From: Azadirachta indica
Lineage: Eukaryota; Streptophyta; Magnoliopsida; Sapindales; Meliaceae
Direction: 5' to 3'
Length of the DNA stretch: 64,000 nucleotides
Assembly (NCBI GenBank): GCA_022749755.1
Contig: CM040452.1
Span: forward strand, 13,038,350-13,102,349
Positions within the stretch are counted from its first letter, which is position 1; each line of letters begins with the position of its first letter. Shown here piece by piece: positions 49,316 to 62,013 of the stretch. The position numbers were made by a program, and so were the translations under genes. Below the pieces are notes generated by a model. The model did not search any database. It was given only the letters and a program-made list of their open reading frames with translations, and was not told the DNA's origin.

Positions 49316-50210
49316 TTCAAGTACATTTAATGTACTCTAAACCAATTAAGAGGACTTGTCCAAACAGTTGAATGCTCGCAAAGCCATTCAATTCTCTGAG
49401 TCTCCAAGTTGTAGACACCTATATCAGGAAGCTTACTCCTATCTGTACCTCTGGAATCATCAATAAAATATATGCAATTTGCTTGAAAGTTAGCAATGCC
49501 TCCATCGACAGGAAATGATGATGAACTATGTTTGCCCAGCAAGATCGCATTATTCCCTATGTTTTTAATTTTATCGAACGCCCACTGTCCCTCGTGCTAA
49601 CCCATTTTGAAGATACGAAAAGCAGTAGTTCTATAATAATGAGAATCACCAAAATGTCTACCATGAGTAGTTTTTCTCCTCGTTCCTGGGGGTGGAGTTG
49701 CAACATTTTGGGGTCTTGTAACAAGTAAGAGATCGCCATTCAACTCTACCAAGTATTCAAATATGGTGGAATAAGTTGGTCCTGAAGTCAATTTTACTGC
49801 AGAGGAAAGGCCAGAATCTATACGAAAGAGGTCAGCTTTTCTAGAACTCGTCTTCATAAAATATGGTATCGTTACAGTAATAGGGTCCAAGACGGAGTTG
49901 CAAACTACCACATATTCTGATCCACTTGTTGTCTCCTGGTCTGCAAAAGGCCAATTCCAGCGCATCCAAATGTGTTGCAAGAACTATGCAGCTGGGATTC
50001 AAAGGGCTGGTTGATGGGATCACTCTCAAGTGCATTCGTCTTTCTGGATATGGTGGTATTGGTGTTGGAGGTAACTCGATTCTTGCTCTGGTAAATGGAT
50101 TCAAAAGCCATGCATTTTCTGTTTCCCTGCTAAACAACCACCACCAATATGATGAACTACAAAACCATCTTCCCTTCTATTCCGGCAGAAATATTTCGTG
50201 AATTTTATGT
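49316..50210 (-). pseudogene. F-box/DUF295 (KIB type) pseudogene D
   Basis: On the minus strand the DUF295 order is clear. PE, then TAG, then KGRWFCSSSYWWWLFSRETE and NAWLLNPFTRARIELPPTP lie at about 50190-50070. CNDTIFYEDEF ends a frame near 49850. After a shift come KADLFRIDSG, then LVELNGDLLLVTR, then TTAFRIFKMG followed by TAG. AFDKIKNIGNNAILLGKHSS, NCIYFIDDSRGTDRS and GVYNLETQRIEWLCEHSTVW continue to the terminal stop near 49327. There are thus two in-frame stops and at least one frameshift, and the F-box end is absent. It is less decayed than the relics at 23.6-26.7 kb and lies in the opposite orientation. Confidence 0.83.
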
Positions 50211-51630
50211 GTTTTAGGTGTTGAAGAGGATGCAGGATTCTTGGTCTGGATACTCGTACTCATATTCTCCTTTTTCAATAGTAAATGAACCTTATATGTG
50301 GTTTATGTTTGACACCAAAAGAAATGGAGGTAAAATAGGTTTGTTGAAGTATGACAGAAATGGAATAGATTTCTCTGCCGAGGATATTGGAAATCAATAA
50401 AGTACACACTGTTCCACATCCTACGATATCATCCATTTCCACCAATTTCCTAAAAATTATGTGTACAATATCGGTTGGAAGATCCGACCATGACTTAATT
50501 GCTGCTAAATTTTTTCTCCATAATTTTGGAGAATGGCGTTAATTGGGTTTGTGTTTGTGGTTGTCTTTTGCTATTTCCATTAATTTGTTTAATTAATGCG
50601 CATATGTTATATGTGTTTGATTTGGGAAAGTAGTCAACATACTTACTTTATTAGATATATATTATCGGATAATTTTTTATTTATTCTTCTCTACGTCTCT
50701 TTGTTACCATCCAAAACCTTTTCAAATTATTAAAAGATTTGGATAAACTGGAAAATATGTATTAAGAATTTAATCTTTGTTTACGAATTCATTATTTAAC
50801 ATATATATTCAGTATCATAATAGTCTTCATTAAATGATTATACGTGTTTTTTATTTTTGTTTTTACACCTTTTAAAAGTTTTGGTGATGACTACTAAAGT
50901 AAAGGTTTTTCTTGTCTTTTTCTAAAGTTGAGTAAGATAGTGTCTAATATATATATATATATATATATATTGTCCAATGCAATTAATTAATATGACACTT
51001 AACAGGCAAGCAAAAGTATTTCATTTTCAGGAGAGAATGAAGGGTGGTAAGTATGAAAGCAAATTACATATATTTTAATTTATTATTGATACACATGCAC
51101 CAACTCCACTCAAGCAATCAATCTACAAATAAAGTCGGACTACATTCGAGCAAACCTTTAATTTCTGAGTTTCGTATTCCAATCAGTTAATTCTCCCTTC
51201 CATCTAAAGATCTCCACCACTTAGACTTGAACTAGCAGACGAATCGAGCTTTAGTTTGAGGAAAAACCAAGAAACAGATCTCTGTTTTGGACTGAATTGC
51301 TTATCTGGCTAGAATATTTTCTATTTTCTCTTCACAATACACATAAGAAAATAAATTCTAAAACAAAATTAAATAAATAAATAAGATTAATCTCATGAAA
51401 ACTCAAAAATAATGCATCCAAATTTGTAATAAAACTCCAAATTGTTCCAAGTTCATAGAAACGTAATTTTAAAACACAAATTAAATTTCACGTGTTAATT
51501 TAATTTTCTTTCAAACTTTACAGTAATAGGATCATTCTTTTGTAACTTTGTATGTGTTCTCCTCCATCTTAAGTTGGGCTGTGAATATCACAGGTTCAAA
51601 AATATAAATTATAATTTTAGTAGATGGTTG
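50211..51630. other. Duplicated upstream flank of DUF295 relic D
   Basis: No gene is supported. Bases about 50218-50770 match 58470-59000 at moderate identity, which makes this the upstream flank (minus-strand view) of a segmental duplication. A (TA)n block lies at about 50947-50970. Confidence 0.55.
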
Positions 51631-51639
51631 TCTTTTAGG

Positions 51640-52060
51640 TAGAGCCGAGCAAAAATACCTGAAACCCTAAAAATCGGACGGGAACCGATAGGTTCAATTC
51701 AGTTTTGTATATTGTTCAGTTTAATTTTGGTTCTTATTTTAAAAAAATCAAACATTTCAGTCAAATTTCGATTCTAGCAAAAAGATGTAGAACTGAACAG
51801 GAATAATATTTGATAATAAAACGAAATCATTTCATAAATGTTAACAATGTTGTTTTATAGGAAAATAAAAAGAAAAAACAAGTCAAATAAAAAATCGAAT
51901 TGAACCAAATTGAAGAGTTCATATATATTAGTCTAATTTTAGTTTAGTTTTACTTTTATATTCAGTTCAGTCCAGTCTAAGAATTGAAAATCAAAATTTT
52001 TCTATTCAGTTTGATTTTAGAGAAAGTTATATCGAATCGGATAGTATCCACCCCTATTTT
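51640..52060. repeat. Dispersed repeat family B, copy 1
   Basis: The stretch starts TAGAGCCGAGCAAAAATACC and carries ACCGATAGGTTCAATTCAG-like motifs rich in 'GGTTCA' and 'TTCAGTTT'. It is related in inverted orientation to 57150-57530. Its class is unknown. Confidence 0.45.
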
Positions 52061-52133
52061 TAAGAACCACTTAATCAATTTATAAACAAAATTTAAATTA
52101 ATACAAATTTAAATAATAAAGTAAATAATACTT

Positions 52134-52310
52134 TATATATATATATGTATATGTGTGTGTATATATATATATGTATATAGACACATATATAAAAAATACA
52201 TATATACATATAAAGTATACATATATATATATATACACGCGCACACACACACACACAAATTATATATATGTAAAATATTTGTATACATATATACATATAG
52301 AATGTGAAAA
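52134..52310. repeat. Compound TA/TG/CA microsatellite
   Basis: Mixed TATA, TGTG and CACACA tracts alternate over about 175 bases. They generate tyrosine/isoleucine-rich spurious ORFs on both strands. Confidence 0.85.
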
Positions 52311-52429
52311 TTTTTACCTCTTCAAGTTGCCATATCATTTCTCTAAATTCATATCATCGGGCTTTCCTTTTAATACAAAATGTTACATGTTTTTTCTCTC
52401 ACATATTGCTCCCCTAGGGCAAGGTCCAA

Positions 52430-52700
52430 TTAACGATAAATAAAATCAAGAACTATAACTATAAATATTCGATTATGACAACGACCGCATTGCGTATTAT
52501 GAGAAAAAATCAATATGCTAGATGATTGGAGATAAAATGATAATTGTTAAAAAATTAATGTCACCTCAACACTATCATTAACATCCAAGTTGCCAATCAC
52601 TAAAAATTCTGACATGCCTTTTTCTTTTTGAGTCATATCCGACACAACATTGTTAGCAACATTTAGAATTTGTGGTTAAGGAAAATGAATACTAATTAGA
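52430..52700. repeat. Triplicated segment, copy 1
   Basis: This segment (GACCGCATTGCGTATTATGAG, then AAAATGATAATTGTTAAAAA, then AACATCCAAGTTGCCA) recurs at about 55225-55475 and 55625-55765 in the same orientation. No coding potential is evident. Confidence 0.7.
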
Positions 52701-52833
52701 GAAAAAACACTAACGTGAGTGTTTGTAGAACATTTAAGACAATATAGCTAAAAAAAATATGTATTAGAATCAAATAATAAATTTAAATCATAAAGTAAAT
52801 AATACTGTATACACATATATATACATAAAATAT

Positions 52834-54563
52834 GAGAAATTGACATATACGACACTTACCCTTGATGTTCAGGGAAAAACAAATGCTCCCTAAATTTGGA
52901 TAAATATTCAGATACCATCCTTAATTTATGTTCCGGTTAGTTGACTAATTAGTTAGATATCATTTGTATCTCTAAACTTTTAAATAATCATAAATTAAAA
53001 AATAATTATTTTAATTGTAATAACTTAGTCACTATTCTAATATTTTTTTACAATTTATATTTTGTAATTTAATAATTTAGTCCCTACTTTAATTTTTAAT
53101 AAGATACTAAGAACTAAATAATTTTTTAATTTATTATTTTAATAATAATTTTAAAAAATTATAATTAAAAAATCTAACAATGAAGTAGACCGAATTTGTA
53201 TACTAAAATATTTTTAACCCTCTGTTTTTATTTTTTAATAATAATTTAATATTTAATTATAAAAAAATTGCAATATTTTTTTTTATTATTTTATTTTTAT
53301 ATACACTATATTCATTTAAAAATTATGTTAAGTTCATTATATTTATTATAAAAATATAAATAAAACATATAAAAGAAGAAAATTTGATATTGTTTGTTAA
53401 TAGAAATTGTAATTAAATATATTTTATATTATTGTTAAATAATATACTTTAATTTTAATAAAAATATTAAAAAAAAGAGAGTACACATATACACATATAG
53501 AACATGTATTTCTTTTTATTTATATTTTCATAATTTTTTAAAGAAACATAATAAAAAAAGTTAAATAATTTTTAAATGAATATATTAGATATACAAAAAA
53601 ATGTCACAATAATATTTTATTTAAAATTTTCTTATAATTGAATATTAAATTATTATTGAAAAAGTAAAAGAAAAAATTAAAATTATTTAAGTGTATGGGT
53701 TTGATCTAACTCATTATTAGAATTTTTTTAATAATAGTATTTTTTAATTTTTTATTGAAATAATAAATTAAAAAATTATTTAGTTCTTAATATATTTGTA
53801 AAATATTAAAATAAAGACCAAATTGATATAATAAAAATAATTATGTCTAAATTATTAATATATAAAAGTTTAAGAGATATAAATGATATTTATTTAATTG
53901 GTCAACTAATGATATTTAATTACTAATTTATTAATAAATGATATAAAAATTTCTTCTTTTATATATTTTATTTATATTTTTTTATAATAAATATAATGAA
54001 CTTAACATAATCTTTTAAATAAATATAGTGTATATAAAAATAAAATAGTAAAAAAATATTGCAAATTTCTTTTGACAATTAAATATCAAATTATTATTAA
54101 GAAAGTAAAAGTAAAAGATTAAAAATATTTAAGTATATGGGTCCGGTCTACTTCATTGTTAGACTTTTTTAATTCTAATTTTTAAAATTTGTATTAAAAT
54201 AATAAATTAAAAAATTATTTAGTTCTTAATATCTTGTTAAAAATATTAAAATAGAGACTAAATTATTATAATTATAAAATATAAATGGTAAAAAATATTA
54301 GAATGTGGACTAAGTTATTATAATTAAAATAATTATTCTTCATTTTATGATTATTTAAAAATTTGGGGATACAAATAATATTTAACTAATTAGTCAACTA
54401 ATCGAAACAAAATTCAAGGAGGTACCTATTCAACTAACCGAAATAGAAATCAAGGGGGTACCTATATATTTATCCAAACATGAAGGGGTATTTATTTTTT
54501 CCCAAACATTAGGGGGTAACTGTTTATTCTCCCAAACATTAGGGGAGTATATGTCAATTTCCC
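52834..54563. mobile_element. Fold-back element with long inverted arms
   Basis: The left end GAGAAATTGACATATAC matches the inverted right end GGGAAATTGACATATAC. The match continues through TTTGGATAAATAT, GGTTAGTTGACTAATTAGTT and TTATTTGTATC-type blocks into the AT-rich interior. Arms of about 550-600 bases (52834-53400 and about 53930-54563) flank a core that also contains related inverted segments. Likely imperfect 9-bp target duplications flank it (52825-52833 ATAAAATAT, 54564-54572 TAAAAATAT; 7 of 9 match). There is no ORF. The 9-bp size would fit a Mutator-like fold-back element. Confidence 0.7.
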
Positions 54564-54639
54564 TAAAAATATACATATATACATATAATGTGTGTGTATA
54601 TATATATAAAGTGTATGTATAGATACATATAAAGTATAC

Positions 54640-55220
54640 ACATATGCATATAGAATATGAAAATCTTTACCTCTTTAAGTTGCGTATCATTCCTCTAAAT
54701 TCATAATCAAACTGACTTTGTTCACCCTAACTTTGCATTTGTATGACTTAGAGAAGGTTTATTATTATCCAAATGTTTTGTAAATTATTAAAACATTTGC
54801 ATTGCCTACAAAAATAGATTAAAAAATTTAATTTTTTCAACAAAAAAAAGAGTAGACGCACATTATTTATCATGTATATACATAAAACGGTAATTCTTTT
54901 TTCATTTAATTGTAATGTATAGTGTCAATTTAATTCATTTTCTGATGAAAATATTTTAAGTTTTATGTTATTTAACAACAATTGATAAATACTCTCCTAT
55001 ATACATAAGTAATGAAATAATCTAAAATAAAAATGTCCATATCTCATAAACACTTGTACATAAATTCAAAAACATACCAAATCATATAAAGAGAACACTG
55101 CATCAATATAGTTATGTAAAGTAAATAAATTATAACAAACTATCCTCCTACTACAAAAAGTTCCATGATTTTATCATGCTTGTCTCTCTCATAGAACGAG
55201 TTCTCGTTAACATTGGATGA
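54640..55220. repeat. Third copy of F-box-flank-like DNA and flank duplicate
   Basis: 54645-54710 repeats 52296-52350 (GAAAATCTTTACCTCTTTAA-type wording) in the same orientation. 54745-55010 resembles 58925-59185 and, less closely, 50690-50830. This shows repeated segmental duplication around the fold-back element. No gene is seen. Confidence 0.55.
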
Positions 55221-55224
55221 AAAT

Positions 55225-55475
55225 CTAGAATTATAACGACAGGCATCCAATTATGATAATAATCGCACTGTATATTATAAGAAAAATAAGAAAAAATAAA
55301 TATGATAGATGACTGAAGTTAAAATGATAATTGTTAAAAAATTAAGGTCACTTTGACACTGTCGTTAATTGGCATGTTGCCAGATTCTACAAGTGCTAAC
55401 ATGGTTTTCTTCTTTTGAGTCATCTCCAACATAAACTTGTTAACAATATTTGCAACTTGTGGCTAAGAAACTAAA
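55225..55475. repeat. Triplicated segment, copy 2
   Basis: Same order of motifs as 52430-52700, with a fairly conserved TCTTTTGAGTCATCTCCAACA end. Confidence 0.7.
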
Positions 55476-55624
55476 TATTATTTTTACAAAAAAAACTAAT
55501 ACAAGTTTTTTTAGAATATATAAGACAATTCAATTTAAAAAAATATATATTAAAATTAAATAATAAATTATAATAACAAACATAAATATGAAATATAAAA
55601 AATAAATTAATATGAAAATTATGA

Positions 55625-55765
55625 GTATGCCACGACCGCATTGTGTATTATAAAAAAAATAAATATAATAATGATTAGAGTTAAAATGATAATAGTTAAA
55701 AAATTAAGGTTACCTCAACATTATCATTAATATCCAAGTTACCAGACACTAGAAATTTTATACAT
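55625..55765. repeat. Triplicated segment, copy 3 (short)
   Basis: Matches the first half of copies 1 and 2 (GACCGCATTGTGTATTATAA to CCAAGTTACCAGACACTAG), then ends in (TACA)n-like DNA. Confidence 0.65.
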
Positions 55766-57149
55766 GTAAAGTATACATACATACATATATAATATCATAT
55801 GTATACATACATATAAATTATACATATATGCATATAAAGTAAACCTATAAATATGTATATAAGTATACTTTATATATGTATATATGTATAAAGTATATGT
55901 ATACTTTATATGTATATGTTTATTTTATACTTTTAATTATAAAAACGCACTTTTTGAAAACATATATATTTTTCTAGGCCTAGCGTATGCCAAAGAATAC
56001 AATGTATACATTTCATAATATTGGTAATATTGTCTTTAATTTGTATATATGCATTATTGCCACTGCAAGCCCATTGGGGCAGTGAAAATTATTTGTATAT
56101 ACACGCAATTTTTTTTTTTAACCTTTTATACTATCATTTATTATTTTTTTAAATAAAATCTTTCAATTAAAAATAAGATTATCCATTCATTCTTTTAAGT
56201 TTTTGAGAATTTGATTAAAAATCTAACTTAGTGTATTTATGAAATTAGTAATATATATACATTAGTGGTCTTTTAGATATTTTTGATAGATTTTTATTTC
56301 AAATTATGTGACTGAACAATATTTATTATAAATCTTAACTTAATATTTTTTTTATTAATTTGAGTTGGTTTTAAAATAGTTAGAATATTTAAACAACAAT
56401 CCCAAATCTCTAAGATTATTTTTAAGATTTTAGTAAATCAACTTTATATATTAAGAAGGAATAAATGGAAGGAGGAAATCATTAACTTACTGCAAAGAAA
56501 TGATTGACTCTATTGGAGAAAGCTACTACAGTTCAAAACACAAATTCACTTCGTAATTAAATATATATTTAAAGAATATTATAAAAATTAAAGAAGACAG
56601 AATAACTAAAAGGAGGAAATCATTGACTTACTACAGAAAAATGACTGATTCTATCGAAAGAAGCTACTATAGTTCAAAATACAAAATGACTTCGTAATTA
56701 AAATATTTAAAGAATCTAAAACTTTATAAAAATTAAAGAAAAAAGAAAACAATCTAAAACTTTTGTAAGTGAGAAGAAGAAAGGAGAAAAATTTTCATAC
56801 AATAAAGTATAAAAAAGAAAGAAGAAATGAGAAAAAGCTTCATGCACTGAAACAATCAATCTCTTTAGTAACCGACCTCAAAGATTAGTACTCATGTAAG
56901 GCAAGAAATAGTAATCGACCAAAAAGAGGGAATTATGACTTACCATGGAGAAATGACTGACCTATAGGAGGAAAAGTAAAGCCCAGCTACTATAGTTTAT
57001 GCACTTTTGCGGAAAAGTAAAGAAAATAATACAATTCATGCCCTACTTATAAAATGTAAAAGTAATGATAAAAATAGACTGTAAAAGCAAATAAGGGAAT
57101 ACCCTTCACCTCTCTCAAACTTGAGAAAATATTTTTGAGATTTGAAAAT
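55766..57149. other. AT-rich non-genic DNA with a local duplication
   Basis: No gene is seen. 56460-56600 and 56610-56740 are imperfect direct repeats (GGAGGAAATCATTAACTTAC / GGAGGAAATCATTGACTTAC, each followed by AGCTACTA.AGTTCAAA). A third, weaker relative lies at about 56935-57000. Confidence 0.5.
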
Positions 57150-57530
57150 TACTCTGTTGAGTTCATTTAGACGAACCGAAAAATTTGGAGTTCTTAATTT
57201 TTAAGAATCAGATCAGATTGAATGTTAGAGTAGAACAAAATCGAAAATGAACTGAATGATTGTGAACCTATCGGTTCGATTTTTAAGGTTTGATTTTTTT
57301 CTTTTACCTATTTGTTCTTTTTCGTTTATTTTCAAGTAAAACGATGTTATTTTAATATAAAATATTGTTTTGAAAATTTTTATTTTAAAACTAAAATTGA
57401 ACAACAAATTTTCAAGTTTTTTAAAAACTAATAACTGAACTATACCACATGGTATACAAAATCAAACCAAACCTGTCAATTTCAATTTGGTTTGATTTTT
57501 CAAAGTACGAATTTTTTGCTTAGCCCTAGA
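57150..57530. repeat. Dispersed repeat family B, copy 2 (inverted)
   Basis: Reverse complement starts near 57530 with CTAGGGCTAAGCAAAAAATT and contains GAACCGATAGGTTCACAATC, matching copy 1 at 51640-52060. Confidence 0.45.
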
Positions 57531-58299
57531 ATAAAATAACGGTAAAATATATTTTTTAAACTATTTGACCAAATACCTCCAAATAATTAGTTTAATTTTT
57601 AATATTTTTGTTTTTTAATATCATTTTCTTTTATAAATTATAATAATTAATACATTAGTCGTAAATTAACAAAGCAATCCATTAACCCGATTAATAAGCA
57701 GTTGCCGCACCTTTTCATCCCTTTCTAGTTGCACCTCTCTAAGTGGAAAATTTATATACTCTCTAAACCCTCATTTTATTCATTAAGAATCACAACCACA
57801 AGCAACAGTTTTAATCAATCAAATCAAAAACTTGGACATGGTAAATCCTTCTTTATCTTAAAAATCTTTAATCAAATTAAAAGTTGAACCCAAATCAAAA
57901 TTTTAATGTCAATGGGTGTTGGTGGAGTTGAAGAAGGTGGGTAGAGGTGTGGAGATGGCAATGCTTCGGTGGTGGGTGGAGGCATGAAAGATGGCGACAA
58001 TGAGAACTTATGGTGATGGGATTAGTAGGGTTGCATTTTTATTAGGTTTATAGCAAATTCATTTGGGCATTTTTGTTTAAATTATTTTCTATTATTAATT
58101 TATTTATTATTTATTACTTTTTTAATTTAAAATATATTTTAATTGTGTTTGGTGTGGTGGGGCACAGTTAACATTAATGATTGACTATGCGCGACTAATG
58201 AGAAAAAGTGTTGTATAATGGATAATTACTTTGTACCCAAAAATAATAAGATTTGACCGTTATATCTAGATGGATTTAAGGGGTTAATTTTCAAATTTC

Positions 58300-58660
58300 A
58301 GAGGATAATATTAGTGGTGGACGTAACTCGATTCTTGCTCTTGTAAATGGATTTAAAAGTTATGCATTCCGTGTTTCGCTCAATGGAATAGTAATCAACA
58401 ATCCATATGATAAACTCGAAAACCATCTTCCCTTTAATTCAAGCATTAATATTCCATGAATTTAATGCGTTTAGGCCTTGAAGGGATGTAAGATTACTGG
58501 TCTGAATGCTTGTAATCCTATTCACCACAAATCCTCGTCTACCTTGTTTATGTTTGATACCAAAAGAAATGGAGGAAAAATAGGTTTGCTTTTGTTTGAG
58601 AGGATTGGAATAGATTTACGTATGGTGAGGATATTGGAAATCAAATACTGATTTCCATGA
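58300..58660 (-). pseudogene. DUF295 pseudogene E (fragment duplicated from the D locus)
   Basis: On the minus strand 58311-58450 encodes ELKGRWFSSLSYGLL and ETRNA, then TAA, then LLNPFTRARIELRPP, which is the same DUF295 segment as pseudogene D. The similarity continues on both sides of the coding part into 58660 and beyond, but the rest of the propeller is missing. It shares the R-W-F motif and the LLNPFTRARIEL block with D. Confidence 0.72.
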
Positions 58661-59476
58661 AACACATACTGTTGAACATCTTACAATATCATCAATCTAC
58701 ACCAATTTTTTAAAAATTATGTGTAAAATATCAGCTGGAAAGATTCGACCTTGATTTCATTGATAAACTTATTGTTTTTATATTGTATGTTCTTTTTTCT
58801 ATTCTTAATTTTTGAAGATTTAATTAATTATATAACACGCATATTTTATATTTGTTTGATTTGGAGGAGGGCTCAAAATCAGGATTTTAGATTTTATCAA
58901 ATAATTTTATTTATTCTATGTCTCTTTGTTAATTATTATCCAAAAGTTCTTTAAATTATCAAAAGATTTGCATAACTTGAAAAATATACATTAAAAATTT
59001 TAATTTTGCCAAAACAGAAAAAACGTAGATGTTATTTAACATATATATAAATATATATATGTAAACAATAATCCTCATCTTTATCTTATTGGTGTGTATG
59101 GTGTTCAATTTAATTGACTTTTTGATGGAAAATTTTATAAGTTATATGTTATTTAGCGGCAATTGATAAATACTCCTGTACATTAATAAATAAATAAATA
59201 TAAAATATAAATATGTATAAATTCAACTGTATACTAATCATATACGAAATTTAATCATATATGATCAACTTTTATATCAAATTAAAAAATGACCAAATAA
59301 AAAAATGTTATAAAAAATTAACCACTAATAATTTTTGAACTATTCTGACCAAGTTTATCAAAACTCATTTTTTGATGATGTCACGATACTTTCGAGCGTG
59401 AAGGAACTCGAAAATATATTTTATACTAAACTTGAAACCCCCAGTTCTATCATGGTAAAAGGTATTGCAATATCTT

Positions 59477-59625
59477 CAAGCGAGTAGAATTTGCGTTCTT
59501 TCAAGCGTTATTAACTTTTAAGTGTTACACATTTTTGAGAGAGTAGGATTTGCGTAGTTTCAGATTTGTCCTATTTTCAAGCAAGTAGAATTTGGCACTT
59601 TCAAGCGAGAAGGCTTCATGCTTAA
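59477..59625. repeat. Imperfect short repeat cluster (TTCAAGCGAGTAGAATTTGC)
   Basis: The unit TTCAAGCGAGTAGAATTTGC at 59477 recurs as relatives near 59551 (GAGAGAGTAGGATTTGCG), 59578 (TTCAAGCAAGTAGAATTTGG) and 59602 (TTTCAAGCGAGAAGG). Spacing is irregular and units diverge. Confidence 0.55.
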
Positions 59626-61590
59626 AAGTTGTTTTTTATCTAAAAATTATGAGTTTGTTAAAAGTGGTCATTAAGGGATTTCTATTTAAAAATTGTTAGA
59701 CCGATCAGTTTTGAACAACATTTCATCGTATGGTTATTTTTAATTTTGGAATATAAAAGGTAGTCATATTTGATTAAATCTTATCATATACTAATATCAT
59801 TTTTTAAAATAAGAGTTTCAACATTAATTTTTTTTTTAAACTTAAATAGTTTCTTAAAAAAATTATGATATAAAATTTTTAATAATCTAATTATTGTTAT
59901 TTACGTATGATTAATATTGATATAGATCATGTTAGTAAAATTTAAACTAATTTGTATTTATGTCAATGTTCAATTTTTGAAAATGGAGTTGATACAGTAA
60001 TAAGTTTATTAAATCAGTGTCATGTTATAATAAAAAAATATTTTACAAGAGATTTTTGTTAAAAATAAATAATTTAACCAATAGCTAACAATATATAAGG
60101 ACTTTTGTACTAACTACACTTAAATTAATAAGTTAATTTTAATAGGTTAATTTTAGACTATTCTAATTAGATGTTTTGATAATATTCTATGCACACTCAA
60201 TATTTATAAAATATTTGTCTTACACTCCAACCATTAATGTATTATATTAAATTTAAATTTAAAAACGTAAATAAATCTTTTTCAAACATAAATGTTATAA
60301 ACACTATATTTTTCTCTAAGTATACCCACTATTTTATTTTTAAGCACATCTGACCCAATCACCCTAGGTTCTAATATAACTTGTACTTTTATTATGATTA
60401 AATTTAAATAAATTAATAAAAAAATTTAGGAGTACAAAATAATGGTGGTGGTGGTGAGGTATCAAAGGCCTTGAAGGGATGGCATGGTTACTAGGTTTTA
60501 GCAAGATCGGGGGCACAACTTGTGTAGACACCTTGCAACTAGCGACCTTAAGAGATCCTGATTGTAGATAAATTGTTAAAGTGTAGATTAAATTTGTCTT
60601 TTTATTAAATTATACTTTACTTACTACTAATAATTTAACCAAAAAATTTAACAATTTAACAATTTAAGTAATTAATAAATATATCCATAAACCTTAAATT
60701 TTGATTGAATGTTGTCAAAACATCTTAGAAATAATTTAAAATTAAAAGAAATCATTCTTACAATAATTTTTTAAAGGAAAAAGAATATGTTAGTTTCTAA
60801 GGTTTGGCTTAATAGACAGGATAATTTTAATAATTTCAAAAATACTAATAAAAGTATTAATTTATTTTAAAATGACGATAACAAAAATTATTATTAAATT
60901 TAATCAAATGTAATATATTTATCAAAAACATATTAATAAAGTAAATCATAATATTATTTTATAGTTCATCAACAATATAATATTTATATAAATAACATTT
61001 GCTAATATATTATAAGTAAAATGTAAATTTATTGATTTTCTAATATACTAACAATTTGATATTAATTAAATATTAAAAAATAGATAAAATAAATCATAAA
61101 GTTTAATATACAATATTTATGATTATATTATAATTTATATTTATTTAAAGCTAAAATATACAAAATATATTATTTTAAAGATTTAATGATTATTTTTATT
61201 GATAACTATTATTGATAGAGATATAATTATTATTTTAAAATTTTTATATATATTTTTAAAACTATTAAAACTAATTTATTCATCAAGCCAAACCATAAGA
61301 TCTTGTATGTCTTTTTCTCTTTTTTAAATCTAATTTAAAATATGAAAATAATTCATAAATCTTTGAAATTTTATAAAATTAGGAAGCTATAACTTTAGAA
61401 TTACTCCTCTTGGAAAATAAAAATTTTTTTGAATAGTACATTACAAACTATCATTATAATTAATGGATATCTAGCGAGTGTCTAAATGGAGTCTTAATCT
61501 GATTTAACCCCAAAATCTGCACAAAATTAATATTTTAATATTTAGCTCTCATCTGTTAGAAGGGATGCTGCCTGTAGAAGGTGGGAATTA
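59626..61590. other. AT-rich intergenic region, no gene seen
   Basis: Very AT-rich sequence without supported ORFs, tRNAs or clear element ends. It ends at the target site of the third MITE. Confidence 0.5.
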
Positions 61591-62013
61591 GTGTCCGTTT
61601 GGTTTGACTTTTTCATTGGTCAAAAGAGTTTTTTTAATAATAAAAGCTCTTTTCAAATTTTTTAATGTCGTTTGGTTGACAATGAAAAAGAGATTTTGGA
61701 AATTAAAAAAGCTATTTTCTTTCTATTGGAAGAAACCCAAAATTTAGTCTTTTGGCAGTAGAGTTTCTCCAGCTTTTTTAAAAGGTGAAATTCTCTAAAA
61801 TACCCTTACTTTATTTTAAAAATTCTACGTTATTTCTTTAAAATAAAACATTAAAAATTTATCTATTAAAATAATTACTCAAATTTTCTCAAAAGTCATT
61901 TGTAACAATCAAGCGATTAATAAACTTTTATTACAAACTCTACTCATAAAAGTTTTATGAGTAAAAGTTTTATTTTAAAAAGTTTTATTTGAAAAATTAT
62001 ACCAAACGGACCC
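61591..62013. mobile_element. MITE family A, copy 3 (best preserved)
   Basis: This 423-bp element has terminal inverted repeats GTGTCCGTTTGGT / ACCAAACGGACCC and perfect TTA duplications (61588-61590, 62014-62016). Internal sequence lines up with copy 1 in MSH5 intron 6. A 3-bp TTA target fits PIF/Harbinger (Tourist-like) elements. It has no coding capacity. Confidence 0.85.

Noticed and set aside
52093..52443. Tyr/Ile-rich ORFs on both strands
   Set aside because: They come from the TA/TG/CA microsatellite and have no conserved protein features.
57841..58060. GGTGG-rich stretch as a small gene
   Set aside because: There is no sustained frame, signal peptide or splice signal; it may be a decayed fragment, but I cannot support an identity.
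59477..59625. CRISPR-like repeat array
   Set aside because: The units diverge, spacing is irregular and the DNA is plant nuclear, so a CRISPR array is excluded.
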